NCBI RefSeq assembly: GCF_024346315.1
Contig: NZ_JAGQCS010000009.1
Location: 40,950 to 104,949, forward strand
DNA: 64,000 nucleotides
Source: Cyanobium sp. ATX 6F1
Lineage (GTDB): Bacteria; Cyanobacteriota; Cyanobacteriia; PCC-6307; Cyanobiaceae
Direction of reading: 5' to 3'
Shown: one piece after another, positions 54,065 to 62,860 of the stretch
Layout: every line of letters starts with the position of its first letter
How positions within the stretch are numbered: the first letter of the stretch is position 1
The notes under the pieces: model-generated
The model's input: only the letters and a program-made list of their open reading frames with translations
Told to the model about the DNA's origin: nothing
Database searches by the model: none
Translations under genes and position numbers: made by a program

Positions 54065-55221
54065 CGGCCCAGTTGAGCTGATAGCTCCGTCGGGGTCACC
54101 CGCAGTTGCAGTGGGGTCCCCGCTCGGATCAAGTCCAGTTGCATCGGACGGCCCACGCCGTTCTGCTCCACTGCTGTGATCAGCTGGGGAGGACCCGCCA
54201 GGGGCTTTCCCTCCACAGCCACGATCACATCACCCCGGCGCACTCCCGCCTGCTCGGCAGGACTTCCCGGGCTCACCGACATCACCACGGCACCACGGCT
54301 GGCCCCCTGACCTTCACCCGGTCTCACCGCATCAAGGCCCACACCGATCATGGCGTGGCTCACGCGGCCAGTGGCCAACAGCTGGCTCACGATGGTGCGG
54401 GCACGGTTGATCGGGATCGCGAATCCCAGGCCGGCCCCCGGGCCAGAGCGCACCAGGGTGTTGATGCCCACCACCTCGCCATCGGCGTTGAGCAGCGGGC
54501 CGCCGGAATTACCAGGGTTGATGGCGGCGTCGGTCTGGATCAGATCCAGCCGCTTATCAGTGATCCCCAGCTTGCTGACGTTGCGGTTGAGGTTGCTGAT
54601 GATCCCCAGAGTCACCGTGTTATCGAGGCCGTAGGGGTTGCCGACGGCAATGGCCCAATCCCCCACCTGCAGGGCATCGGAATTGCCTAGGGGAGCCACC
54701 GGCCAGGGCCCTGCTCCCATTAACCGCACCACCGCCATGTCGGTGACAGGGTCAAGGCCCACCACCTTGCCTTCCACCCGGCGACCGTCCTTGAGCCCGA
54801 CGGTCACCCGGCTGCCCTTTTCGACCACGTGGGCGTTGGTGAGGATCAAGCCCTCGGCCTGAAAGATCACACCGCTGCCCTGGCCGCGCTCCGTGCGCTG
54901 GGAGGGGGGCTGGGCCTGGGGCATCCCAAAGAACTGACGGAACATCGGGTCCATCAGCAGTCCCTGGGGCAGGCCCGATCCACCGCGGCTGACCACCGTG
55001 CGCTCGGTGTCGATCGTGACCACTGCCGGCCCGGTGCGGCGCACCGCCTCGGCCACAAACGACTGCTTGGAGATCCCAGAGAGAGCGCCACCTGCGGCCT
55101 CGGCGCCCAAGGGGGGCATCAGCAGCGGGGTGGCCGAACTCAGCAGCAGAACGGAGAGCAATGGAACGGCCCGATGGGGCCGGCAGGAAAGCCTCGGCAT
55201 GCAACCGCACGGACGTGTCAT
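54061..55221 (-). CDS. HtrA/DegP-family serine protease with PDZ domain
   Basis: The gene encodes 386 residues from ATG at 55221 (ATG at 55200 is an alternative). A signal peptide ([17 protein letters not shown]) precedes a trypsin-like domain with the catalytic triad: His in LTNAHVV, Asp in DPVTDMAVV, Ser in [14 protein letters not shown]. One PDZ domain follows from about residue 290 ([32 protein letters not shown]). Such HhoA/HhoB/HtrA proteins degrade or refold damaged proteins in the periplasm or thylakoid lumen. Whether it is HtrA, HhoA or HhoB cannot be told. Confidence 0.93.
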   Translation of the reverse strand: MTRPCGCMPRLSCRPHRAVPLLSVLLLSSATPLLMPPLGAEAAGGALSGISKQSFVAEAVRRTGPAVVTIDTERTVVSRGGSGLPQGLLMDPMFRQFFGMPQAQPPSQRTERGQGSGVIFQAEGLILTNAHVVEKGSRVTVGLKDGRRVEGKVVGLDPVTDMAVVRLMGAGPWPVAPLGNSDALQVGDWAIAVGNPYGLDNTVTLGIISNLNRNVSKLGITDKRLDLIQTDAAINPGNSGGPLLNADGEVVGINTLVRSGPGAGLGFAIPINRARTIVSQLLATGRVSHAMIGVGLDAVRPGEGQGASRGAVVMSVSPGSPAEQAGVRRGDVIVAVEGKPLAGPPQLITAVEQNGVGRPMQLDLIRAGTPLQLRVTPTELSAQLGR

Positions 55222-55369
55222 TCAGACGCTAAGAAGCGTTGGCGGTCCTTGAACAGCTGCGAGAGGGCCGAGATGTGACCGAATGCGCGGATCGCCCCTG
55301 GCCGAGGCGGCGGCCAGGCCGCAAGAGGCCTTTTGTAGGCTTAAGCTTAATGAAGTTCTGTGTCAACCG

Positions 55370-55471
55370 ATGAACACTGACCATCTACTGCTGGCTTTTC
55401 TCGCCTTCGGTGCGGCCTGCAGCACCCTCTGGGCCTGGACCTACGCCCAAAATTCCCCATCTCGGCAATGA
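55370..55471 (+). CDS. Small single-pass membrane protein (33 residues)
   Basis: ATG at 55370 opens a 33-residue frame: a membrane helix of about 20 residues (LLLAFLAFGAACSTLWAWTY) and a short polar tail. It is smaller than routine gene finding catches. Many photosynthetic complexes hold subunits of this size, but this sequence does not match the PetN, PetL, PetM, PsbM or PsaM I can recall. It lies between htrA (divergent) and the DUF2973-like gene, and its helix residues look deliberate, not random. Confidence 0.45.
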   Translation: MNTDHLLLAFLAFGAACSTLWAWTYAQNSPSRQ

Positions 55472-55513
55472 TGGACTGACCACGGCGTCCTGGTCCCTCA
55501 GCTTTGCTTCGCC

Positions 55514-55813
55514 ATGAGCCCCGTTCTCTCCCAACTGCTTCCCCTGGCCTACGCCGCCTGTGTCCTGGTGCTGCTTTATCAGGCCTTCAAGGTGATGGGC
55601 CAGGGCTACAAGGCGATCCCCCGGCCGGGTGATGCAGGCGCAGTCTCCTCGGTCAACACACCAACGGGATCGGGCGGCTCCGACCGCACCGGCCGTCTCA
55701 CCATTCACCCTGAATTGCTTGACTCCGACGGTCAGATCACCCAGGACGATCTGCTGACCGTGCGTTTCAGCGGCGACAACGAACAGACCGCCCTGCCCCG
55801 GGACCCCGCCTGA
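55514..55813 (+). CDS. DUF2973-like small membrane protein
   Basis: The gene encodes 99 residues from ATG at 55514. An N-terminal membrane helix (LLPLAYAACVLVLLYQAFKV) is followed by a serine/glycine-rich linker and a small C-terminal unit, RLTIHPELLDSDGQITQDDL then LTVRFSGD, that resembles the end of cyanobacterial DUF2973 proteins. Function of that family is unknown. It lies 43 bases downstream of the 33-residue membrane protein on the same strand, so both may be one transcript. Confidence 0.6.
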   Translation: MSPVLSQLLPLAYAACVLVLLYQAFKVMGQGYKAIPRPGDAGAVSSVNTPTGSGGSDRTGRLTIHPELLDSDGQITQDDLLTVRFSGDNEQTALPRDPA

Positions 55814-55883
55814 ATACCCTGGGACGGGTCCGTGAACTGGTACAACCGGTGCGTGCCCGAGATAACCGGTAGAGGCTTCATCG

Positions 55884-56267
55884 TTGGACCAGAGAACAAG
55901 AATCGTGGCGGCCGTCCTGGGGGGCTTGAAGCTTCCACCCCGCTTCCGCTTGCACCTGATCAAGGAGGATCCGGTGCGCCTTGAACTGAGCATCACCCCG
56001 GCCTATGGCAAGGATCCGATCCTGGTCGGGCTGGTGGAATCGCAGGATCTGGTGGCCCGCCGCGACCGGGAAGGCCGGATCCCCCGCGATCTCCAGGGCA
56101 CCTGGGACTGGACCGTGCGCCACGGAAAGGTGACCACCGGTGGCTGGAACCCCTACCTCAAAGAAGCCCTGCAGACGATGTTTGAAACCGGCCTGCCGGC
56201 CATCGTCTACGAGGAAACCACTGGCGAGGCCTACCACCCGGTCGACGGTGCCCGCCACGTGCGCTGA
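55884..56267 (+). CDS. Conserved-looking protein of unknown function, start uncertain
   Basis: The gene encodes 127 residues if the TTG at 55884 is used. The sequence is soluble and mixed alpha/beta: LGGLKLPPRFRLHLIKEDPV, RLELSITPAYGKDPILVGLV, RDREGRIPRDLQGTWDWTV and NPYLKEALQTMFETGLPAIV. No known motif or localisation signal is recognised. A GTG a few codons downstream (inside ARIVAAVL) could be the real start. Position right after the DUF2973-like gene suggests shared transcription, with no functional clue. Confidence 0.55.
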   Translation: MDQRTRIVAAVLGGLKLPPRFRLHLIKEDPVRLELSITPAYGKDPILVGLVESQDLVARRDREGRIPRDLQGTWDWTVRHGKVTTGGWNPYLKEALQTMFETGLPAIVYEETTGEAYHPVDGARHVR

Positions 56268-56347
56268 AGGCGATTGGTGCCCATGGCCACCGCTGAGCCT
56301 TGCCAGGGGAGCTACAAAGGAGAGACGATCATCTTCAGGATTTCTTC

Positions 56348-56452
56348 ATGTTTTCCCTGAAACTCTCCTTCGGGCCCCTGGTCCAACTTCTGGCCGCTCT
56401 GGGGGTGCTCAGCACCCTGCTGGTGGCCTTCACGATCGGCGCCCTCGGCTGA
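56348..56452 (+). CDS. Small single-pass membrane protein (34 residues)
   Basis: ATG at 56348 opens a 34-residue frame: an eight-residue start (MFSLKLSF), a membrane helix of about 22 residues (LVQLLAALGVLSTLLVAFTI) and a GALG end. AGGA at about eight bases upstream can serve as ribosome binding site. The amino acid pattern is that of a small integral membrane subunit. I do not know it. It is separated from hrpB by 28 bases. Confidence 0.45.
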   Translation: MFSLKLSFGPLVQLLAALGVLSTLLVAFTIGALG

Positions 56453-56480
56453 AACGCCAGCCCCACCAGGGGTGCGGTCG

Positions 56481-59084
56481 ATGAGCCTGCCCCGGTGGGC
56501 TGAGACCCTTCCGATCGATCCCCTGCTCGGCCGCATCGTCGCCGCCCTGCCCGCCGGGGGAACGCTGCTGCTCCAGGCTCCCCCGGGCGCCGGCAAGACC
56601 ACCCGGGTGGCCCTGGCCCTGCTGGAGCACCTGGATCGCTTCCCGAACGAAGGCGACGGGGCGGGCCTGATCCTGATGCTCGAACCCCGGCGCCTGGCCG
56701 CCAAGGCCGCCGCCGAGCGCCTGGCCGCCAACCTCGGGGAGACGGTCGGAGAGCGGGTGGGCTACCGGGTGCGGCTGGAGCAACGGGTCTCCGCCGCCAC
56801 CCGGATCGAGGTGCTCACCGATGGCCTGTTCCTGCGGCGGTTGCAGGGCGACCCCGCCCTCGAAGGGGTGGCCTGTGTGCTCTTCGATGAGTTCCACGAA
56901 CGTCGGGCCGAGGCCGATCTGGCCCTGGCGCTGTTGCGGGAGGCCCGCTCCGTGCTGGCCCCGCAGCTGCGCCTGGGGGTGATGTCCGCCACCTTGAATC
57001 TGCAGCCCCTGGCCGCCCAGCTGCCTGAGGCGGCGGTGATCACCAGTGAGGGCCGCTGCTACCCGGTGGCCATCAGCCACCAACCGCCGCGGGAGCGGGA
57101 GACCCTGGCCCGGCAGGTGATCAGGGCCCTGGAGCAGCACTGGCTCAGCGATCGCTGCGCCGGTGACACCGTTCTGGTGTTTCTCCCCGGTCAACGGGAG
57201 ATTCGTCAGTGCCAGGACGCCCTCGAGGCCTGCCCCTGGGCCACCGAGCTGGCAATCGCCCCCCTGCATGGCCACCTGCCCCTGGCCGCCCAGCAACGGG
57301 CGATCTCACCGGCGCCCAGGGCCAACGGCAAGGTGGTGCTGGCCACGGCCATCGCCGAAAGCTCCCTGACGATCGAGGGGGTGACCCTGGTGATCGACAG
57401 CGGCCTCAGTCGCCGCAGCCGCTTCAGCCCCCGCACCGGCATGGATGGCCTGGTGACGCTGCCCTCCAGCGCCGCCAGCGCCGAGCAGCGCGCCGGCCGG
57501 GCTGGACGACTCGGCCCCGGCCGCTGCATCCGCCTCTGGTCACCGGCGGAGCAGCAGCGCCGACCCGCCTTCGATCCCCCCGAGCTGCTGGAGTGCGACC
57601 CGGCGCCCCTGGTGCTGCAGCTGGCCCAGTGGGGGGCTGGGCTGGGAAGCGAGCTGCCGTGGTTGGAGCCACCCCCGCTCGCCAGTCTCTTGAGGGGCCA
57701 GACCCTGCTGCGCCAACTGGGGGCCCTGGATGGGGGAGCGGCCCTGAACGCCCATGGCCGGGCTCTCGCCCGACTCGGCCTGCACCCGCGCCTGGGCCAC
57801 CTGCTGCTGCGCGCCGCCCGACTGGGCTGCCCGGAGCTGGGCTGTGAGCTGGCCGTGCTGCTCAGCGAACGGGATCCCCTTGATCCACGGCAGGCGGGCT
57901 GCGACCTGATCCGGCGCCTGGACTGGCTGCGCCAGGGGGGACGTGATCCCCAGCGGTGGCAACTGCTGGAGCTGCAACGGCAACTGCGGCGCCAGCTGGA
58001 TCAGGCCATCCCTGCCCAGACGGCAAACGCCGGCGGCCCCGAAGCCGAGCTCGGCCCGGAGGCCGAGGTCAGCGCCGAGCTGGTGGCCTGGGCCTACCCG
58101 GAGCGGGTGGCGATCGCCCGCGGGGCGGGCTCCAACCGCTACCTGATGCGCAGCGGCCAGGGGGCCCTGCTCCATCCCAGCGATCCCCTGCTGGGCTGCC
58201 CAGCCCTGGCGGTCGCTGGCCTGGAGGCGGGCAGCGCCAGCGGCGGAATGGCGAACGTTCCCGCCGGGGCCGGCTCGGAAGCACGGATTCTCGCCGCCCT
58301 GCCCCTGCCGGCGGCGGTCCTGGAGCGGCTGAGCACCGAAGCGGGCGAGGAGGTGAGGAGCGTCAGCTGGGACCCGGCAGAGGGACGGGTGCGTGGCCTG
58401 GTCGAGCAACGGCTCGGAGCCCTGCGGCTGGGCAGCCGGCCCTGGAGTGATCCACCGGAGTCTGCGGTCAGCGCCTGCCTGCTCGATGCTTTGAGGAATG
58501 GCAGTCTGCAGCTCCTCCCCTGGACGCCCGCACGGCGGCAACTGCAGCACCGGCTGGTGCTGGCCCATCGGCACCTGGGCCCCCCCTGGCCCGACCGCAG
58601 CGATGGCGCCCTGGCCGCCGACCTCGACGGCTGGCTGGGGGAGCAAATGCTGGGGCTGCGATCCCTGGCGGAGCTGGCGGCGATCGACCTGGGGGAGGTC
58701 CTCTGGAGCGGCATGCCCTGGAGCTTGCGCTCCGAACTGGACCGGCGGCTGCCGGAGCAGGTGGCGATCCCCACCGGTCGCCTCGCCCGCCTCGACTACA
58801 GCTCCGGCGAACCCGTTCTGGCCGTGAAGCTGCAGGAGCTGTTCGGCCTCAAGGAAGGTCCCAGGGTGCTGGGGGGCCAGCTGCCGGTGACCGTGCAACT
58901 GCTCTCCCCCGCCGGCCGGCCCGTGCAGATCACCCAGGATCTGGCAGGCTTCTGGCAGGGCAGTTACGCCCAGGTGCGGCAGGAACTTCGGGGCCGCTAC
59001 CCCAAGCATCCCTGGCCCGAGGATCCGCTCAACGCCACCCCCACCGCCTTCACGAAGCGGAAGGCGGCCAACTCACCCCCCTGA
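56481..59084 (+). CDS. hrpB: ATP-dependent RNA helicase HrpB
   Basis: The gene encodes 867 residues from ATG at 56481. DEAH-family helicase motifs: Walker A PPGAGKTTRVALALL, LMLEPRRLAAKAAAERLA, DEFHERR (the DExH motif as D-E-F-H), LGVMSATLN, then the second RecA domain with LVFLPGQREIRQ, LATAIAESSLTIEGVTLVID and SAEQRAGRAGRLGPG. The HrpB C-terminal domain follows after residue 430, with MRSGQGALLHPSDPLLGCPALAV-type glycine-rich blocks (positions around 555-580). HrpB unwinds structured RNA; its role in bacteria is not well defined. The last 35 bases overlap the end of the convergent HAD gene. Confidence 0.92.
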   Translation: MSLPRWAETLPIDPLLGRIVAALPAGGTLLLQAPPGAGKTTRVALALLEHLDRFPNEGDGAGLILMLEPRRLAAKAAAERLAANLGETVGERVGYRVRLEQRVSAATRIEVLTDGLFLRRLQGDPALEGVACVLFDEFHERRAEADLALALLREARSVLAPQLRLGVMSATLNLQPLAAQLPEAAVITSEGRCYPVAISHQPPRERETLARQVIRALEQHWLSDRCAGDTVLVFLPGQREIRQCQDALEACPWATELAIAPLHGHLPLAAQQRAISPAPRANGKVVLATAIAESSLTIEGVTLVIDSGLSRRSRFSPRTGMDGLVTLPSSAASAEQRAGRAGRLGPGRCIRLWSPAEQQRRPAFDPPELLECDPAPLVLQLAQWGAGLGSELPWLEPPPLASLLRGQTLLRQLGALDGGAALNAHGRALARLGLHPRLGHLLLRAARLGCPELGCELAVLLSERDPLDPRQAGCDLIRRLDWLRQGGRDPQRWQLLELQRQLRRQLDQAIPAQTANAGGPEAELGPEAEVSAELVAWAYPERVAIARGAGSNRYLMRSGQGALLHPSDPLLGCPALAVAGLEAGSASGGMANVPAGAGSEARILAALPLPAAVLERLSTEAGEEVRSVSWDPAEGRVRGLVEQRLGALRLGSRPWSDPPESAVSACLLDALRNGSLQLLPWTPARRQLQHRLVLAHRHLGPPWPDRSDGALAADLDGWLGEQMLGLRSLAELAAIDLGEVLWSGMPWSLRSELDRRLPEQVAIPTGRLARLDYSSGEPVLAVKLQELFGLKEGPRVLGGQLPVTVQLLSPAGRPVQITQDLAGFWQGSYAQVRQELRGRYPKHPWPEDPLNATPTAFTKRKAANSPP

Positions 59085-59802
59085 GCAGGTGGCCAAAGCC
59101 GAAGTGGGTGAGCCCTTCGGCAATGCCGGCGCAACCCTCGCCCCGGGCCAGGTAGGTGGCCGGCAACCGCGACAGGTGGGATCGCAGGGCCGCTTCGGCG
59201 TTGGCCACCATCACTCCCTTGAGGCCCGTTTCGAACATGGCCAGATCGTTTAGCGTGTCACCGGCTGTGACCACCCGATCGCTATCCACCTCCAACCAGC
59301 CCAGCAGCGCCTTCAACGTGGTGCCCTTGTTCACGCCCGCAGGGAGCACATCCAGGTAGCGCCCATCCGAGAGCAGGCAATCGACCCCTTCGGCCTCGAG
59401 GCGGGGGATCAGGCGGTGGTCCAGGCGCGCTGGATCGTAGAAGTAGGCCAGACGACGGTTGTGACTCTGGGGCTGGGCGACCAGTCCGGGCTGACCGTGC
59501 AGCAAGGGGCCCAGGCGCTCAGGCAGGCCCCGCCAGCGCCGGTCGATCGGCTCCACCGCCAGGGGGACCGGGCGCAGGCTCGCCCCACAGGCCACGGTGC
59601 AACCCACATCGCTGATCACCAGATGGGGGGCCAGCAGGCCCAGGGGCCTGTCCTGTTCCAGCACCCGGGCCACCGAGGCCAGGTCCCGGCCGGTGCAGAA
59701 CAGGTGCAACACCCGATGGCGTTCGCGGCCGAGCCACCCGTAGAAGCCTCGGCGCCAGGCCGTCGAGCCCGCCAGCAGGGTGCCATCGAGATCCGTGACC
59801 AA
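59050..59802 (-). CDS. HAD-IIB phosphatase (sucrose-phosphate phosphatase-like)
   Basis: The gene encodes 250 residues from TTG at 59802. HAD marks: VTDLDGTLLAGSTAWRRGFY (motif I), LFCTGRDLASVARVL (motif II), GVNKGTTLKALLG (lysine) and VVTAGDTLNDLAMFETG (motif IV). The cap is that of Cof/SPP-type phosphatases. These remove phosphate from sucrose-6-phosphate or related osmolyte phosphates. The ORF stays open for about 105 bases before the TTG (back to near 59905) without an ATG or GTG, and that upstream translation is helical, so the real protein may start further upstream or be part of a split gene. Confidence 0.78.
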   Translation of the reverse strand: MVTDLDGTLLAGSTAWRRGFYGWLGRERHRVLHLFCTGRDLASVARVLEQDRPLGLLAPHLVISDVGCTVACGASLRPVPLAVEPIDRRWRGLPERLGPLLHGQPGLVAQPQSHNRRLAYFYDPARLDHRLIPRLEAEGVDCLLSDGRYLDVLPAGVNKGTTLKALLGWLEVDSDRVVTAGDTLNDLAMFETGLKGVMVANAEAALRSHLSRLPATYLARGEGCAGIAEGLTHFGFGHLLRGVSWPPSAS

Positions 59803-60109
59803 GACCAGCTCAGGGGCGGCGGGCAGGGTGACCGCCAGTTGCTGCTGGAGCAGCCGGCGACGGACAGCGGGGACCAGAGCCGACAGACGCAGGAGATGGC
59901 TTCAGGCTAGGAACCTTTTTTCATTGGATCCCTTCTCCCAGGGGGCAGCCTGTCCCCCTGGCGCTCTGGCTTCGTGCAACTGCAGCAACCACGCAGACCA
60001 GCTCTGACTCCAGGCTGCCCCGCTTTTGATCGGACAACCTCGCCCGGCAACCAGCCCACCCCCCGACCATCCATCAGAGTGGCTGGGACCCAGAGGATTC
60101 GATCCAGCC
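59803..60109. other. Non-coding stretch between the HAD phosphatase and the small membrane protein
   Basis: No gene is supported between 59803 and 60109. The minus-strand frame upstream of the HAD start (to about 59905) stays open and may belong to that protein. A CCAGGGGG/CCCCCTGG inverted repeat lies near 59938-59960 but has no T-run. The + strand leads into the small membrane protein gene at 60110, which has no visible strong ribosome binding site. Nothing else is recognisable. Confidence 0.4.
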
Positions 60110-60286
60110 TTGGCACGCTTCCACGCCAAGAACCGCCGCGACGCTTCTCGCCAGCTGAGCAGCGCCATGGTGATCGGCACGATCGGGGCCGTCAACATCG
60201 CTCACCCCATCGGCCGTGCGGTCTTGGTGATCGCCTGCGCCATCAGCCTCTATTGGTGGTCCTGCTACCGGCACCTTGAGCACTGA
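60110..60286 (+). CDS. Small membrane protein upstream of xseA
   Basis: The gene encodes 58 residues from TTG at 60110 (later ATG at 60167 is possible). A basic start ARFHAKNRRDASRQLSSA leads into a hydrophobic region of about 35 residues (MVIGTIGAVNIAHPIGRAVL, then VIACAISLYWWSCYRHL). This may be two short helices or one helix. I do not recognise a family. Its stop at 60284-60286 lies 13 bases before the xseA start, so the two genes are probably co-transcribed. Confidence 0.6.
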   Translation: MARFHAKNRRDASRQLSSAMVIGTIGAVNIAHPIGRAVLVIACAISLYWWSCYRHLEH

Positions 60287-60299
60287 GCCCGCGACGTCG

Positions 60300-61559
60300 A
60301 TGGAGTCCAGTTGGACCGATGGGGCCTCCCAGGGCCTCGCCAGCGACGCGGCTCTGATCAGCACCGGGACCAGCCGCAGGGATGGGCTGCCTCGCTACAG
60401 CGTGGCGAGCTTCAACCAGGCGATCGGCAACCTGCTGGAGCGGGGCTTCGCCCCCCGTTTCCTGATCGACGCCACCGTGTCCCGGCCCCAGCTCAAGAAG
60501 GGCCACCTGTGGATGACCCTGGTGGACGGGGAGGCCTCCGTGAGCGCCGTGGTCTGGGCCTCCCAGCTCACGCGATTGACCTTCCGGCCCGAAGAGGGCG
60601 ACGGGGTGGTGGTGGTGGGCAAGCTCAACTTCTGGGCCGCCCGGGCTTCCCTGGCCGTGCATGTTCTGGATGTGCGACCCAGTCTCAGCAGCGTGCTGCG
60701 TCAGTTCGAGCGCACCCTGGAGCGGCTGGCCCCCGAGGGGCTGTTCGAGCCCGAGCGCAAGCGCCCGCTGCCGGAGGCCCCCCGGGCGATCGCGCTGCTC
60801 ACCGGCGTTCCCAGTTCCGCCCTCGCCGACATGCTGCGCACGGCAGCCGAGCGCTGGCCCGCCACCCGCCTGGTGGTGGTGCCCATACCCGTCCAGGGAG
60901 CGGTCGAGGCCAGGATCTGCGCGACCCTTGCTGGTCTGCTGGAGCAGGCTGAGATCCTTGGGTTGGAGGCGATCGTGCTGGCCCGGGGAGGCGGCAGCCG
61001 TGAAGACCTGGCGGTGTTCGATGGCGAATCCCTGGCCCGCCTGCTGGCCCATTGCCCGCTGCCGGTGGTGACCGGCCTGGGCCACGAAGACGACACCACC
61101 ATTGCCGATCTGGTGGCGGACTACCGAGCCGCCACCCCCACCGCCGCCATCGTCGCCCTGCTGCCCGATCGCCCGGCGGCCCTGCAGCGGATCCAGCAAG
61201 AGCGGCGGCAGCTGCACAGCCTGCTGCGCCTGAGACTGGAGGGAATCGCCCGTCTCGATCACGACCGTCGCCAGCAGCTCCAGCTCTGGCAGCCCTCCCG
61301 GGCCCTGGAGGCCCGCCGCCGCGAACTGGCACAACGCCGCCATCTACTGGAGGCCCTCTCGCCGGAACGGTTGCTGAGCAAAGGGTTTTGCCTGCTGCGC
61401 CAATCAAACGGCAAGCTGGTGCGCTCCGTCGAACAGCTGGCCCCAGGCAATGCGATCGAAGCCCAGGTGGCTGATGGCCGCGCCGAGGCCCTGGTCACGG
61501 CGGTGCATTCAACGGCCCATCTCCCCCCTCCAGCGCCCAGCTCCGCATCGACCCCATGA
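60300..61559 (+). CDS. xseA: Exodeoxyribonuclease VII large subunit
   Basis: The gene encodes 419 residues from ATG at 60300; TTG at 60276, inside the preceding gene's end, is possible. The N-terminal OB-fold (about 40-135; RYSVASFNQAIGNLLERGF, SRPQLKKGHLWMTLVDGE) and the nuclease domain with IALLTGVPSSALADMLRTA, ARGGGSREDLAVFDGESL and VVTGLGHEDDTTIADLVADY are diagnostic. A C-terminal coiled-coil follows (ERRQLHSLLRLRLEG and later). The enzyme degrades single-stranded DNA with XseB, which is encoded with a four-base overlap downstream. Confidence 0.93.
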   Translation: MESSWTDGASQGLASDAALISTGTSRRDGLPRYSVASFNQAIGNLLERGFAPRFLIDATVSRPQLKKGHLWMTLVDGEASVSAVVWASQLTRLTFRPEEGDGVVVVGKLNFWAARASLAVHVLDVRPSLSSVLRQFERTLERLAPEGLFEPERKRPLPEAPRAIALLTGVPSSALADMLRTAAERWPATRLVVVPIPVQGAVEARICATLAGLLEQAEILGLEAIVLARGGGSREDLAVFDGESLARLLAHCPLPVVTGLGHEDDTTIADLVADYRAATPTAAIVALLPDRPAALQRIQQERRQLHSLLRLRLEGIARLDHDRRQQLQLWQPSRALEARRRELAQRRHLLEALSPERLLSKGFCLLRQSNGKLVRSVEQLAPGNAIEAQVADGRAEALVTAVHSTAHLPPPAPSSASTP

Positions 61560-61885
61560 GTGCCAGCGAACCCGCCCCGACGAAAAAGCCCCGGTCCAAG
61601 GCCGGCGTGAGCACGGTTGTGCCGGGGAGTCCCCCTGGGGCAACCAACGACTGGGCCAGGGCCATCGCTGGCCTCAGCTACCACCAGGCCCGCACCGCCA
61701 TGGATCTGGCCATCGCCCAGCTGCAGTCGGACGACCTGGAGGTCGAGCAGATGGTTGACCTCTACCGCCGGGCCCTGGCCTACGGCGAACGCTGCGAGCA
61801 GGTGCTGGCGGCGGTGGAGCAGGAGGTCCTCCAGCTCGACCCAGAAACCCTCACCCCAGTCCATTCGGCGGACGCCCTGTTATGA
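61556..61885 (+). CDS. xseB: Exodeoxyribonuclease VII small subunit
   Basis: The gene encodes 109 residues from ATG at 61556, overlapping the xseA stop (ATGA). The XseB core is DLEVEQMVDLYRRALAYGER with CEQVLAAVEQEVLQLD; the first 40 residues form a basic, low-complexity extension. XseB is a small helical protein that binds several copies to each XseA. Order and overlap with xseA make the identification secure despite the short length. The next gene again overlaps by four bases. Confidence 0.9.
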   Translation: MSASEPAPTKKPRSKAGVSTVVPGSPPGATNDWARAIAGLSYHQARTAMDLAIAQLQSDDLEVEQMVDLYRRALAYGERCEQVLAAVEQEVLQLDPETLTPVHSADALL

Positions 61886-62298
61886 CCAACACCATCGAGC
61901 CGAGGCCGTTGAACGCGCCAAGACCCTGGGTGGCCTGGATCTACCTCGCTCTGGCGGTGGCTGGTGCCATCCTTCCCTGGATGGCCAACCTGGAATTCAT
62001 GCGTCAGTACGGCGCAGTCTTCGACCTGGGGTTGTTCGTGCGGTTGGCCAATGCCAACCCCGCCGCCCAATCCCTGTCCCGGGATCTGCTGATCGGCTCG
62101 ACGGCCGTGCTGCTCTGGATCGTGGTGGAAAGCCGCCGCCTGGGCATGCGTGGCCTCTGGTTGGTGCTGCTTTGCACCGTGACGGTGGCTTTTGCCTGCG
62201 GGGCGCCCCTGTTCCTGTTTCTACGGGAGCGGCGGCTGCTTGAGCTCAGCCGTCTGAGTGGGGATCCAGCACCGTTTGAGCCACCACATCAATCGTGA
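61882..62298 (+). CDS. DUF2834 membrane protein
   Basis: The gene encodes 138 residues from ATG at 61882, overlapping the xseB stop by four bases. Three membrane helices are visible: VAWIYLALAVAGAILPWMAN, DLLIGSTAVLLWIVVESRR and GLWLVLLCTVTVAFACGAPL. The cytoplasmic link FVRLANANPAAQSLSRDLL and the final EDGE-like tail match the DUF2834 family, whose function is unknown. It is the last gene of the xseA-xseB transcript and overlaps the convergent zinc-ribbon gene by 53 bases. Confidence 0.7.
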   Translation: MTNTIEPRPLNAPRPWVAWIYLALAVAGAILPWMANLEFMRQYGAVFDLGLFVRLANANPAAQSLSRDLLIGSTAVLLWIVVESRRLGMRGLWLVLLCTVTVAFACGAPLFLFLRERRLLELSRLSGDPAPFEPPHQS

Positions 62299-62605
62299 CG
62301 TCGGTGGGGTCGATCGCCTCCGCTGACGCAGGAGAGCCGCTCTGGGTGGCTCCGCCGAGGGACGTTCCACAGGCAGGACATTGCTCCGTACCAAGGCTGG
62401 AGAGACCACAGGCTGGGCAGGTGCGCAGGCGGCTCTGGAGAACCTTCCAGGCGATCACACCAACGCCCGCCAGCAGCAAGGGCAACAGCAGCAGGGTGAG
62501 GGTGAGACCGCCGAGGAGATCGAGCAGGAGTCGCCCGGCGGGACCTGGAGCCAGCACCAGCAGACCCAGCAGCAACACCCACAACCCGGGGAAAGGACGC
62601 TGCAT
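62246..62605 (-). CDS. Membrane protein with a C-terminal zinc ribbon
   Basis: The gene encodes 119 residues from ATG at 62605. Two hydrophobic segments (about 8-25, PGLWVLLLGLLVLAPGPA, and 28-52, LLLDLLGGLTLTLLLLPLLL) are followed by RTCPACGLSSLG and TEQCPACGTSLGG, that is CXXC-X9-CXXC, a zinc ribbon. The C-terminus is acidic and unstructured. Function is unknown. The start overlaps the stop of the upstream small membrane protein by one base, so they form an operon with the YihY gene above. Its end overlaps the convergent DUF2834 gene. Confidence 0.7.
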   Translation of the reverse strand: MQRPFPGLWVLLLGLLVLAPGPAGRLLLDLLGGLTLTLLLLPLLLAGVGVIAWKVLQSRLRTCPACGLSSLGTEQCPACGTSLGGATQSGSPASAEAIDPTDVTIDVVAQTVLDPHSDG

Positions 62606-62841
62606 CAGCGACGGAAGCGCTGGTCCGTCTCCATCCAGCGCTCGAGAGCGGCCAAGGCCTCGATGCCGGCCCAGCCGCACAGAAGCGCTCCCACCAACAG
62701 AGCAGCCGTCAGCCCGACGGCCACCAGCACCGGCACCAAGGTGAACGTCAGGAAGGCCAGCAACACAACGGCGCCGACACCGGCGCAGAGCAGAGCCAGG
62801 CTCGCAGGCAGGGGACGCAGGGAAAGGCTTGGTTTGCCCAC
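62605..62841 (-). CDS. Small membrane protein
   Basis: The gene encodes 78 residues from GTG at 62841. Two hydrophobic helices (about residues 12-32, ASLALLCAGVGAVVLLAFLT, and 38-59, VLVAVGLTAALLVGALLCGW) are followed by a charged end IEALAALERWMETDQRFRR. It is unrecognised. It lies between the YihY-family gene (19 bases upstream) and the zinc-ribbon membrane protein (one-base overlap), all on the minus strand, suggesting a small membrane operon. Confidence 0.65.
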   Translation of the reverse strand: MGKPSLSLRPLPASLALLCAGVGAVVLLAFLTFTLVPVLVAVGLTAALLVGALLCGWAGIEALAALERWMETDQRFRR

Positions 62842-62860
62842 TCGTTCACCACAGATGTGT

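Noticed and set aside
59934..59962. Inverted repeat CCAGGGGG/CCCCCTGG as a terminator
   Set aside because: Neither strand has a T-run directly after the stem, so an intrinsic terminator is not supported.
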